From NCBI RefSeq assembly GCF_030272615.1, contig NW_026729330.1:32807-96806 (forward strand): a stretch of 64,000 nt of DNA, written 5' to 3'. The translations under genes and the position numbers were made by a program. This DNA comes from Cryptomeria japonica. Lineage: Eukaryota > Streptophyta > Pinopsida > Cupressales > Cupressaceae. Positions 22,894-32,130 of this stretch are shown one piece after another. How positions within the stretch are numbered: the first letter of the stretch is position 1; each line of letters opens with the position of its first letter. The notes under the pieces were generated by a model. The model ran no database searches. It saw only the letters and a program-made list of their open reading frames with translations, and was not told the DNA's origin.

Positions 22894-24757
22894 TGTTAGA
22901 TGTGAAGTCGAGTAATCATGAAATATTCAATTGTGTTTCTCTTAGATTATCTCTTGAATTCTCTAGAGATGTAAATAGACAATGTAAAAAGCTATATATA
23001 TATGTGTGTATACTTTTTTTAAAAAGATGTAACAAATTAAATAAATTTGAGTTCTCCCCTTTTCCCATGGTTGTAACCATATTGGTAAACCACATAAATA
23101 TTGTGTTTTATGATTTGTGTTATTTTTATTACCATCTTTAATTCTAGTTTTACAAATTGTTTATCTACACTTTATTTTAAAAAATTGCTCTCCAAGGAGA
23201 AGTTTTGGAAAAATTGAGAAGAGATGGAAGATGTTTGGATATTGGATCGTAGAGTGGGTGCTGGTATGTAGTAGAAAGTCACACTAAACTGGGAGTTGTT
23301 TATCCTAATTCATATTCATCTTTGTTTTTCTCTACTCAAAAGAGGTTGTTGGATCAATCAAATAAAAAAAGTTGATTCAAACATTGAAGATTTTCTTGGC
23401 ATGTTGGAATCTTATGAAATCCTAATAGCTTCTAGCCGTGATATGGGGAATCTGTAGCAGAAGCCAAACCTCAAACTAAATTCTTCAAAGGAAGATTTGT
23501 ATTTTTTGGTAGAGGTTGAGAATCAAGATGCCTCAGATAAATTGTTAAATGATGGAAAAGATATCTGGCAATCCAAAGGTAAAATAATGCATCATTGGTA
23601 GGATGAAGAAAGTGCGAATACTAGTGGTTGATGGGATTGAGGAAGAGGTGACAAGCTTCACAATTGCAAAATGAATAGAATACAAACAAGGATGTGATAG
23701 ATGGCTAGAAAAGTGAGGATGCTAGGTTTGTTTCTTTCTCTAGTCTTGATGCAGCTATGATATGTATAAATGGTTTAAGAAACCATGAACTTGTGATAGG
23801 ACAGTACAGGTGGACTACAAATATGAAGTGGATTATCAAGGCAAAGGCTCTGCATGGCAACATTTTGTCAAGCTACATATCCATGGAAATTAATCTGGAT
23901 AATGCCATCATGGAAGAATTACAAAAGAAGGTAGAGGTAAATAATAATGTAAAGGACCTCATGCTGCGCATCTTTGAAACAGTGTTGCTCACTTCTAGCT
24001 TCAGCCTAGACAATGCTAAGCCTTTGTAAGTATGTCATGCAGGGTATATTCCTAGTTGTGTTAAGGTGCTATGTTACAATGCATGATAAATAGATAAGAT
24101 TCATGGATTAACATTACAGATCTAAACGAGCAATATCAGGGATATATTTTGTACAAGCCTATTGGTATTAATGGTGATCATTCCACTGATAGAATCCTTG
24201 AAGTGGCAGAGAAAATTTGGGTCGATTTTTTCTTTTACTTGGCTCGGGGTGATAAAAAGTTGCTAAGTTTTATTAAGTCTTATTTGACTTGGAGATGACT
24301 CATTTGGAGTGTCCTTGTTCAAATTTATGAGGCGTTAAAGTCATTTGCTTAAGATATGACAATAAGCCTAGAAAAGTGGAGGACATCTCTGAACAAATTT
24401 CCTTTCTATAGTGATTGGACATCAAGTAGGAGATTGTTGGATATGAAGTCCAACAATCATGGACTATTCAACTGCCTCTCCCGAATTATCTCTAAGTTCT
24501 CTGTAGAATTCAATGGATATTGTAACAAGCTATATATATGTGTATACTGCTTGTACCAAAGATGTAAAAGATTAAATAAATCTGACTTCTGATCCCCTTT
24601 TCCTGTGGATGCCCTTTTCCTGTGGATGTAAACATATTGGTGAACCACGTAAATATTGTGTTTTGTGATCTGTGTTATTTTGCTTTGTGATCTGTGTTAT
24701 TTTGCTTTGCATCTTTGATTCTGGTTTTGCAAATTGTTTATCTGCACTTCGTTTTCA
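22894..24757 (+). mobile_element. Small LTR-flanked unit with captured host gene sequence
   Basis: Direct repeats of about 290-320 bases flank a 1.25-kb interior: 22894-23179 and 24435-24757. Both start TGTT(A/G)GAT(G/A)TGAAGTC and share 'aagctatatatatgtg', 'aaccacrtaaatattgtgtttt' and 'aaattgtttatctrca'. TG...CA ends suggest LTRs, but I see no clear primer-binding site or target duplication. The right copy has an internal duplication of 'gtgatctgtgttattttgctt'. The interior has no gag or pol; it holds an HSP90 fragment and an unassigned 61-codon open stretch (24122-24297). Best explanation: a non-autonomous LTR element that carries host gene pieces. Confidence 0.55.
23790..24030 (+). pseudogene. 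Cytosolic HSP90 C-terminal fragment, retro-captured or processed
   Basis: The frame reads GQYRWTTNMKWIIKAKAL, then MEINLDNAIMEELQKK, then VKDLMLRIFETVLLTSSFSL. This follows plant cytosolic HSP90 (…GEYGWTANMERIMKAQAL…, MEINP.N.IM.ELR, …LLFETALLTSGFSL) in order and spacing. Two short losses are visible, before MEIN and before VKDL. It covers the start of the HSP90 dimerisation domain only and lacks the N-terminal ATPase and the MEEVD tail. It ends at a TAA where 'ggtaagt'-like bases follow (24026-24032), which might be an old exon edge. HSP90 is an ATP-dependent chaperone. This piece cannot be one. It lies between LTR-like repeats. Confidence 0.8.
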
Positions 24758-24817
24758 ACACGCAAGACTTTATATGATGTGGGATAAGCTTGAACAACAT
24801 CCTTCGATTCCCACAAG

Positions 24818-24943
24818 GAGCTATGGGTTCGTTTACCTAGTGGTTCCAAGCTGTTTTTTAAAAAACTATTATATTGGCCCGAGCTATGTGTTGCTTTACC
24901 TAGTGGTTCCATGGTGTATTTAAAAAAACATTCGTTTAGCTCA
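24818..24943. repeat. Tandem duplication, 63-bp period
   Basis: Copies start at 24818 (GAGCTATGGGTTCG) and 24881 (GAGCTATGTGTTGC). Both contain TTTACCTAGTGGTTCCA and a run of T then A. Non-coding. Confidence 0.75.
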
Positions 24944-25497
24944 GATGCAGCCTGCTGTTGCAAAACCAAGTAATGCCATTATCTGTTTCTGTGCACATGT
25001 ATTAATTCTTAATCAATGTTCTTGCACTTTATCTTAGCAAAGAGAGCAAATCTCTTATTCTTGGAAAAAACCAAAAAAAGCAAATAAACAAAACAAAACA
25101 GAAACTCTAGCTGCATGGCAGACGTCGTTAACAACAGATAAAACAAAACGAAGTAAATCAATCAAGAGTGCATAGAACGCTGCTCAATCAACCTGTCCAG
25201 TTGACCAAATCGCACCAAAAATAACAATGGACACCCTGTAGCTTAACAAATGGTCTGCCAAAATTTTCAGCCTATGTTGGGTGGCAAACATGAGCCTTCA
25301 ATTTTTCCCATAGCGCTTACAATTTTAAGTCAATGGAAATCGTAACCGACGATGTGTATCTGACACACGTAACATCCGGCACCGGCATATTTATTAGGCA
25401 GTTATTTCCTCGCCAAGTTTCTCAATCAAATCAAAGCGCGTCAATTGCCCCTTTCAAGGATGGAAGCCTCACGGGAACTTCCCATGCAAAATATTAA

Positions 25498-25508
25498 CTA
25501 TATATACC
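25498..25508 (+). promoter_or_regulatory. TATA box of phytocyanin copy 3
   Basis: CTATATATACC, about 65 bases upstream of the ATG at 25569. The homologous site of copy 4 is CTATTTATACC. Confidence 0.6.
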
Positions 25509-25568
25509 CCTATATCGACTACATTTCATCACATCTGTAACACCTGATTACAAAGTAAGACAATCGCA

Positions 25569-26165
25569 ATGGGAACGGCTCGTGCATTGTTTTCTGTGGG
25601 ATGTCTGTTATCATTTCTGACGGCATGCCAGGCTACTAAGGTATACACCGTGGGAGATGAAGCAGGTTGGACGTTGGGCTATGATTATCACGAGTGGGCA
25701 GAAGGCAAAAAATTTCGCGTTGGAGATACACTCGGTAATTTTATTCCAGTATTAGAAGTCTTCATGTTAGAATTTTTGATATTACGAATTATTGCCTTTG
25801 AATTTTCTGTTGTCTAACGTTGTGATTGTGGCTTTGCTGTGGAAGCAGTGTTTAACTACCACAATTCTGAGATGAGCAGTCATAATGTGGTGAGAGTAAA
25901 CGGAACAGCCTATGCAAACTGCGTTAGCGACCCAAACTTGGGACTCTATGAAAGCGGAAGCGATAAAATAGTTTTAAGCGGCCCGGGACAGTTGTAGTTT
26001 ATTTGTGGAACGCCCGGTCATTGTCAAAGTGGCATGAAACTTAACATCACTGTGAAAAAACGACACTCCCATAAGCATTTTGCTCCTCCTGCTCCAGCAC
26101 ACAGAACTGACGAAATCCCTGCTGCTTCAGATTCTACCTTTTGGACGCGTTTAACCTGGAATTAA
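25569..26165 (+). pseudogene. Phytocyanin copy 3, nonsense mutation TAG at 25995-25997
   Basis: Two exons (25569-25734, 25849-26165) with canonical GT...AG and the shared phase-1 intron. It would encode 160 residues, with signal peptide, [22 protein letters not shown] and VFNYHNSEMSSHNV (His67). Codon 105 is TAG where copy 4 has TGG (MWFICG), a single G-to-A change. A product stopping there keeps only one copper ligand and loses Cys108, His113 and Met118. The frame downstream of the stop is intact to the TAA at 26163, including CGTPGHCQSGMKL and a Pro/Ala-rich tail, and promoter and splice sites are preserved. So the loss is recent, or the call could reflect a sequencing error or RNA-level recoding. 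Confidence 0.88.
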
Positions 26166-26649
26166 AATGGCCTACTCGCCTGCTTGTCTATAGTTTCTAC
26201 TAAAACAATATTAGCCTCATGATTGAGGGATCCATGATTCTGACAATACGTTTCTTTCACATTTCTCTATAAGCTAATAATATATATGGTAATCTAGTCA
26301 AACAGGATCACTTCTATTGTATCTATGTTACACAACGTAACCAAAAGCATTATATAGTGGATATCGTATTATAATGTCACAATCTAGAGTCATTGAATGT
26401 ATGTGAATTATGCATAGAATATATCAAGGAAATTAAATTTATACGTTTGTAGAGAATTACCTTGAATTCTATACTGGTTCACGCCTCTGTTCATTTGCGC
26501 CATGATTCCTTTATTAGTCTGCACGGTTTTCTGAATGTGACATCCGAATGGCAAGAAGCGTTTTAATTTTCTCTGCGTGCAGAAAACTACACTGTGGATA
26601 TGAATGATCACTTCTTTATCTAAATTTCACGAGCCAGTTCTCTCGTCTC

Positions 26650-27060
26650 TAACCTGAAAAATTAATTACATGAAAATTGTTAAATCAAAAGACAAATTGG
26701 GAACACACAAACACAAGAATTTATCAAGGTTCACCAATTTGGCTACATTCACAAGAAAAGCAGAGCAGGGATATTATTATTATTGCAGCTTGCATACATA
26801 GGGATTTACCCTCATATTTATACAACAGTCTTCAGCAGAAGACGAAGGGACAAAGATGGGGAAGATGAAATGAAGAGTTAGACTTCACATCCCAATAATC
26901 TCCCACTTGAAGTTTGACTCCGCTATGACTTCACATCTGAACAACCTCCCACTTGAAGTATATACCCTTGTTTCCATTCTCAACAATATCCAAATGCAAT
27001 CACCAAATTCCATGGTAATATACAGGCTGAGAATCAATCACAATAGCTGGAATAGCAACC
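26650..27060 (-). mobile_element. Copia LTR/3' end fragment
   Basis: On the minus strand the polypurine phrase CTTCAAGTGGGAG occurs twice (about 26950 and 26910), each followed by a start-like G/ATT(G/A)TT..GATGTGAAGTC. Copia elements commonly end with such 'caagtgggagattgttg' phrases before the 3' LTR. Within the presumed LTR a TATA-like TTGTATAAATATGAGGG lies near 26812-26826. Ends are not fixed. The fragment appears cut on the right by the LTR at 27080. Confidence 0.45.
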
Positions 27061-27079
27061 ACAACTAATTGCTAATCAC

Positions 27080-27906
27080 TATTAGGATTCCCATAGATAC
27101 TGAGAGGGGAGGGGCGGGGCCGGGGGGGGTGGGGGGTGAATCAGTATCTAACCGGTATGTTAAATTACTTAACTTAAAACATGTAGACCATATTATAACA
27201 GTGTACCGGTAAGCAAGAAATAATGCAATAAACAGAGATAAAAGCAGCCACATGAAAAATACACCATAACACAATGTTTTAACAAGGAAACCCAGTGTGG
27301 GAAAAACCTCGGTGGGATTTGTGACCCACAATATTCACTTACTGACCAATAAGAGAATATTACTGCTACAATAGGGGCCTGCACATGCAGGAAGGCCAAG
27401 TGCCTAGAGCTCACTGCTCAATTACAAAATGGAAGTGTCATTGACTTACAAAATTGGATTATATAAATCCAGTGTCTTGTACTACTTCAGAATAGCATCT
27501 ATAATGCCAGATCCAGTACCGGTTTCTGCTCTACTTCTTACATAAACCCTTAACCTATAATTCGCATAATAGGTCTACCTTATTTCACCTAATTACATTC
27601 TACCATCTCTTCACAAATATCCTACAATGATCTCTTATATATATGAGTCATTTTACAATATTGCCAAGTTGGCTTCTAAAGATTTTACAATAATAAACAA
27701 AATATAATATAACAAAAATCATGTCGGCCTCTGTGTTGATATGCTTCCTTTCACTGCCAGTGTCGGTGGTCTGAGTGCCGGTGTAGAGTCTGATCTTGCT
27801 AGTGCCAATGTAATGCCTTGCCGGTGCCATAGGATTGTAAGGTTGCCATCAATGATAAAACCTTCAATCACCTACAATGTCTCATTGGAGTGTGCATATG
27901 CCAACA
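27080..27906 (-). mobile_element. 3' LTR of a copia element (C3)
   Basis: On the minus strand it starts TGTTGGCATATGCACACTCC at 27906, right after a polypurine tract. It ends ...GGGAATCCTAATA near 27080, homologous to the end GGGACCTAACA of the copia LTR at 63254. Includes the U5 phrase GGTTTTTCCCACACTGGGTT and a C-rich run before CTCTCAG. Its sequence differs from the LTR at 33472-34994, so the two do not belong to one element. Confidence 0.7.
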
Positions 27907-27918
27907 ATCTCCCCCTTT
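27907..27918 (-). other. Polypurine tract of C3
   Basis: Minus-strand AAAGGGGGAGAT directly before the LTR start. It is the plus-strand primer site of a copia element. A second similar phrase (ATGCCAAAGGGGGAGTAG, minus, near 28064-28081) lies about 150 bases further inside. Confidence 0.7.
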
Positions 27919-28273
27919 GGCATTGATGGCCATACTCATGAGAAAATTCAAAAAGTGTATCAAAAAATTGTAATCCAAAAACTATTTCCAAAAATGTGTT
28001 ACCAAAAATATATGAAGCTCCCCTGAGTAGATAAGTCTTCTGTCGGTAATTTTCTCATACTACTACTCCCCCTTTGGCATCAATGACAAAGGTTGTCAAG
28101 GTGTCAATAGAGTTGTAGTCTCAACCTTGTAACTAGGTGGTTACAATTTGAAAAAGATCCATCAAAATCAAGTTTATGCTTTCCATAAACTTCTTATTGT
28201 CCTTTACTGATGTGTTTGTTTTTTGAACTATACCGGTGAGGTTCTACATATGCTCTGTCAGTGTTCTCTGGCC

Positions 28274-29612
28274 CTATACTAGTGCCTCAGATATTTCCTT
28301 CCGTAATGATGCTAGATAGTCCAATCTTGGACTCAGTCTTAGTCTCAGATTCTTTGCCTTATTTACTATTCTCTCCTTTTCTCTTCCTAACTTAAGTAAC
28401 TCTTCCACAAAACTTGTTATCTTTTGTTCAAAAACTAATAATGTATCAGGTGAGTTAACAAAATTGTCAGCAAGTTTATTCATTTCATGCTGTACTTTGC
28501 TCATTTTCTTATCTATGTTAGTTGTTAGAAGGTTTGTCTTGTAGATGTCTTTATACAGAGTTTTGTATTCCTTCAGTGAGTTGCATAGTTCTGGTAGAAG
28601 TGTGTCAAATTCCCTAGTACACTTCTTTATTTGATCTTCAAAGAATTTTTGCTTTTCAATTTCCAACCTGTCTTTCAATGTCTCTTCCTTTATTTGCTCA
28701 ACTGTCACTATGTTCTCAGTGATGTATTTACACAAGGTGTTGAGTTGGCACAAAGAATCCTTATTGTCTATATTGCAGTTAGGAGCTATCATCTTCAAAA
28801 TTGGGATTGAGTCATCTATAGCTTTATAGTCCTATGAACTACAATTTGTTATCCTTTTGATGGAGTCCAAAAGTACTTTAGTTACATTTGTGGATTTGTA
28901 ACCTGTTGAGGAGAAACCAATATTCTGAATTCTGCTGGTGGAGGAAGTAACCAAGCTTGTAGTGACCTCTGGTAGGTCTATCTGTGTTTCCATTTCTTTA
29001 AGCAAGGGTTTTTGTTCTTCTCCAGTTGCCGGTGGCACCGTTTCCATGTGAATTTGTTCCTGTTCTGGAGCCTATTGCTCTTCTTGTCTCTTTGTCTATT
29101 GCTCTGTTTCAATCTCAATCTGAGTCTCTACCTATTCTATCATCTTCCATTTTTCCTTCAGTATTGTCAATGATGTCAGTTGTCGGTGGCTCACTAACCA
29201 TATCTGTCTTGCCAGTTGTGTCCTGATCTATCATAATGTTGACTGTTTGAGTATCAACATCTACTGTGTATAGTACCTTAGGATTAGGATTTGTATCCTC
29301 TAAGTCCATACTCTCATCTGTCGGTTGATCTTCAGTAGTTGTTATTACCGGTGGAGTAATCAGAGGCAGTGGGAGTAAGTTATCTTTTACTTTGATGGCA
29401 GGAGGTCCACCAACTTTTCCTTTTCCTTTGTCCTTATCCTTCTGATATACTTTTACTGGTTTGGGGTTTCTGTACTCTTCCCGTTTCTCCTTCTCAACAA
29501 AGAATATATCCCATGCATTTTCTGTTTCCTCTGTTACCTCATTTACTCTTCCAACCATTAATGCAATATGTCGGTGTGCAGTAGAAAATACTGATCGAGT
29601 TGGCTTCTGCAA
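28274..29612 (-). pseudogene. Extra ORF of copia element C3, coiled-coil-rich, no known domain
   Basis: Two open pieces: 29612-29115 (165 residues, Lys/Pro-rich, then acidic and Thr/Pro-rich) and 28798-28274 (174 residues, strongly helical, Lys/Glu-rich, heptad-like, e.g. IKEETLKDRLEIEKQKFFED). A further piece reads IGFSSTGYKSTNVTKV between them. Upstream of 29612 another frame (YPVNSPKEIDDLIAEANS) suggests a frameshift. The block lies between missing pol and the 3' polypurine tract, the place where Sirevirus-type copia elements carry an additional, env-like or unassigned ORF. No membrane segment is evident, so an envelope role is not supported. Function unknown. Confidence 0.5.
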
Positions 29613-29748
29613 TTAAATCATCTATTTCCTTAGGTGAGTTTACTGGGTAAACAACAAGTAACTTTTAAAGCTATGAGATTTCCACAATCCATATTGTATA
29701 CTAGTTTGTTTTTCTGGATTTGATTGTGTGTATTTTTTTCCATGAACA

Positions 29749-29779
29749 TTTTGAATCACACTCCGTGATTCATCATCAG
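29749..29779 (-). ncRNA. Hammerhead-ribozyme-like core, probably decayed
   Basis: Minus strand: CTGATGA (29779-29773), then an 8-bp perfect stem TGAATCAC / GTGATTCA with a 5-base loop, then AAA. Hammerhead cores read CUGAUGA-stem II-GAAA, and Penelope-like elements are known to carry hammerhead motifs in their terminal repeats. Here the G of GAAA is not available unless stem II is shortened (it reads A), and I do not see a convincing stem III plus cleavage site. Best read as a remnant or a coincidence with the right context. Confidence 0.35.
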
Positions 29780-30029
29780 GATGAAAAGAATTCCAAAGAT
29801 ATGAAAGATGTTGAGTTGCAGATTTGAGACAGAATATAAAGAGGAGTGGGTTGGGGGAGGGCACGAGGAACAAGGAGAAAGGAAAAGAAAAGGAAAAGGA
29901 CCACCTGAAGGATGGGAGACAAAAAAACTCCTAGGACTAACCACCCAAGGAAAAGAAAATGGAAAGCCAAGCAACACAAACAAACCACTAAAAACCAAAA
30001 AAGAAAGAGAAATAAAGTCAACAAAATAT

Positions 30030-30300
30030 AAATAAATCAAAATGAAAATATATACATCTATATATAAATAAATATATGTGGATTTATATACATATTTGTA
30101 ATTATTTATATATATATATATATAAACAATTACAAATATGTGTATAAACACATACCTATACCAAAAGGCAGAGATACAAAACCATATATGTATATAAGCA
30201 TTAACATATACCAATAGCCATATGCAAATATAAAAATACATATGTAAAAATCAATATACGTATGTATCAATGAAAATATACAAATATGCAAATAAACCAA
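30030..30300. repeat. TA-rich microsatellite-like block
   Basis: A run of variants of 'atatacatatgtatata' with a pure (TA)n core near 30107-30124. It lies in the 3' non-coding part of the Penelope-like element. The hydrophobic Tyr/Ile open frame across it is an artefact of composition. Confidence 0.8.
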
Positions 30301-30346
30301 AGGGGGAGAGGGAGATGCACAAAGGAAAAAGAAAGAGGGGGAGAAG

Positions 30347-32130
30347 TCAAGGCGGGGTGTGGGGAAGGTACTGGAGGATAGAAAGAAGAGGGTGCCACGA
30401 GATACTGAGGTTTAACCCATCATCACGATTAAGATTGGAGTGGTGATGAATAATAGCAATGGCCTCTTTAACTTTTCTCTTGAAAAAATTGTTCTCCCTA
30501 CACAATATTTGAGTGTCCTCCAAACAAATATGGTGCTTGGTAGTAGACGAATGCTCAGCTAAGGCTGATTTGAGGGCCCGTTCATGCTTAATGTCGACAC
30601 AATGCTCTTTTATTCTAGTCATGAACAAATGACCTATTTCACCAATGTTTGGAGTACCACAACAACAAACAATCTTGTAGACACTTGACTCTAAGAAGGC
30701 ATCCCTAGCATCCTTGAGCTAAGGGGCATGCCTCTTAATGGTGGAAACAGGTTTGAAGGCCCACCGGAGACCTTTTTTCCCAAGGATTTTTGAGATCTTG
30801 TGCGATATGCCTTCAACATAAGGGAGAAAGACAAATGGGGCCTGAGATGGCAAGGAGGGTAGGGGATTAGAGATGGAAAGGAAATGAGATTTGGCTTGGA
30901 GGAAGGCCCTAGAGATCTGTTTGTTCAAGTAGCCATTCCATTTGAAGACTTGACGAAGATGGGAGAGATCTTGGTCTAAGTTGTCCTCATCACAAATCCG
31001 GTGGGCTCTTAATGCCGGGGTTTTTAGGATCCCAAATTTCTGGCTAAGGTGGTGATGAGAAGTCGAATGAAGATATAGGTCAGTGTGGGTAGTTTTGCAA
31101 AACACTCGACGATCAAGGCATCCATCTGGCTTTTTACAGATTAAGACATCGAGAAAAGATAAAAGGTTGTTGGATTCAAGTTCTTTGGTGAAGGCAATAG
31201 AAGGATAAATGCTGTAGAGGTGAGTATGAAACTCCTCTAACATGTCCAAGCCGTGGGGAAAACATATATTGGTGTCATCCATGTATCATTTCCACCACTT
31301 TGGCTTGAGGGGGAAAGAATGTAAGGCCACCTCCTCAAAATGCTCCATGAATAAGCTGGCAATCACCGGTGAGAGAGGAGAGCCCATGGCTACTCCATCA
31401 ACTTGTTCATAGATAATGCCTTGGAAGGAAAAGAAGGTTGACCTTAAGCAAAGTTCCACCAAAGAGGCAATCTCCTCGCTGACCTTAAGCTTGACAATCT
31501 CGATGGACTCTAGGATATGGACCTTGGTGAAGAGGGACACCACATCAAAGCTTAAAAGAGTGACTTGAGTGTCCAACTTGGTGTCCTTGATAACTTGGAC
31601 AAATTGGTTGGAATCTTTGATGAAGGAGTTGGAGTTACCAACAAGCAGAGAAATTAATTTGGCAAGAAAAGTGGCTAGCTTGTAAGTCGGAGACCCAATG
31701 GTGTCAACAATGGGTCTCAAAGGAATGTTGGCTTTGTGAATTTTTGGGACTCCATAAATACATGGGGTCACTTCCTTAGAAGGAAGAAGACAAAGTTTGG
31801 TAGAATCATCCAATGAGGAGTTGGAAATAGTAGCTCTAATAGTCTTCAAAATCTACGCGCACGGGTTACGCGATAAAATTTTGTAATAGCTGGAATCCGA
31901 GAGGAGGACTTCCATTTTGGCCAAGTAATCTGGTTTTCTCATAGTAATACTGGTATTACCCTTGTCTGCTCTTGAGATGATAAGGTCATTATTACGCATG
32001 AGATTATTAAACGCCAACAACTCAGCTTTAGGGATGTTGAATTTAGGAGGTTTAGCATTACGGAGTGCCATAGCACAATCTTGTCTAACCTCTTCAGCAA
32101 CATCAAGGGGAAGGGTACGCAGCGCAAGTG
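30347..32130 (-). pseudogene. Penelope-like reverse transcriptase / GIY-YIG endonuclease, three in-frame stops
   Basis: A single minus-strand frame runs through. First the N-terminal thumb-like lead-in ISRADKGNTSITMRKPDY. Then RT motifs YGVPKIHKANIPLRPIVD, SFDVVSLFTKV and VAMGSPLSPVIASLFME, and the catalytic YMDD at 31283-31274. After that come LLSFLDVLICKKPDG and HTDLYLHSTSHHHLSQK, hallmark Penelope phrases. The C-terminal endonuclease reads SVYKIVCCCGTPNIGEIGH, a degraded GIY...YIG, followed by RIKEHCVDIKHERALKSALAEH and the final NRDDGLNLSISWHPLL. Stops: TAG 31853-31855, TGA 31286-31288 (immediately before YMDD, probably a former Arg CGA) and TAG 30719-30721. No frameshift was found, so decay is limited. 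Role when intact: target-primed retrotransposition. Confidence 0.9.

Larger units (their letters stand above)
25240..26615 (+). repeat. Phytocyanin duplicon, copy 1
   Basis: Shares promoter, gene and 3' flank with 43845-45305. Common blocks include ATCAAATCAAAGCGCGTCAA and GGGAACTTCCCATGCAAAA upstream, TGTAACACCTGATTACAAAG in the 5' UTR, and TTTTCTCTGCG(T)…GAAAACTACACT far downstream (about 26565 and 45256). This is a segmental duplication larger than the gene itself. Confidence 0.85.
29690..32130 (-). mobile_element. Penelope-like retroelement, 5'-truncated
   Basis: About 2.4 kb. The coding part (32130-30347) has a Penelope-type reverse transcriptase followed by a GIY-YIG-type endonuclease. 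The 3' part (30346 to about 29690) contains a TA-rich block and a hammerhead-like motif. The 5' end is abrupt: it joins the copia protease frame at 32125-32135. The 3' edge is a guess, placed before the copia C3 ORF begins. Penelope-like elements of this type were reported in conifers (called Dryad) with proposed arthropod origin. That assignment is from family knowledge and needs a phylogeny. Confidence 0.8.

Noticed and set aside
28274-29612. Retroviral-type envelope gene
   Set aside because: The position fits an env-like slot, but no signal peptide, transmembrane helix or Cys-rich ectodomain is visible. Left as an unassigned coiled-coil ORF.
29756-30241. Hydrophobic Tyr/Ile/Phe-rich minus frame (161 codons) and an overlapping plus frame at 29808-30035
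   Set aside because: Both follow from TA-rich and purine/pyrimidine-biased sequence in the Penelope 3' region. No real membrane protein features.
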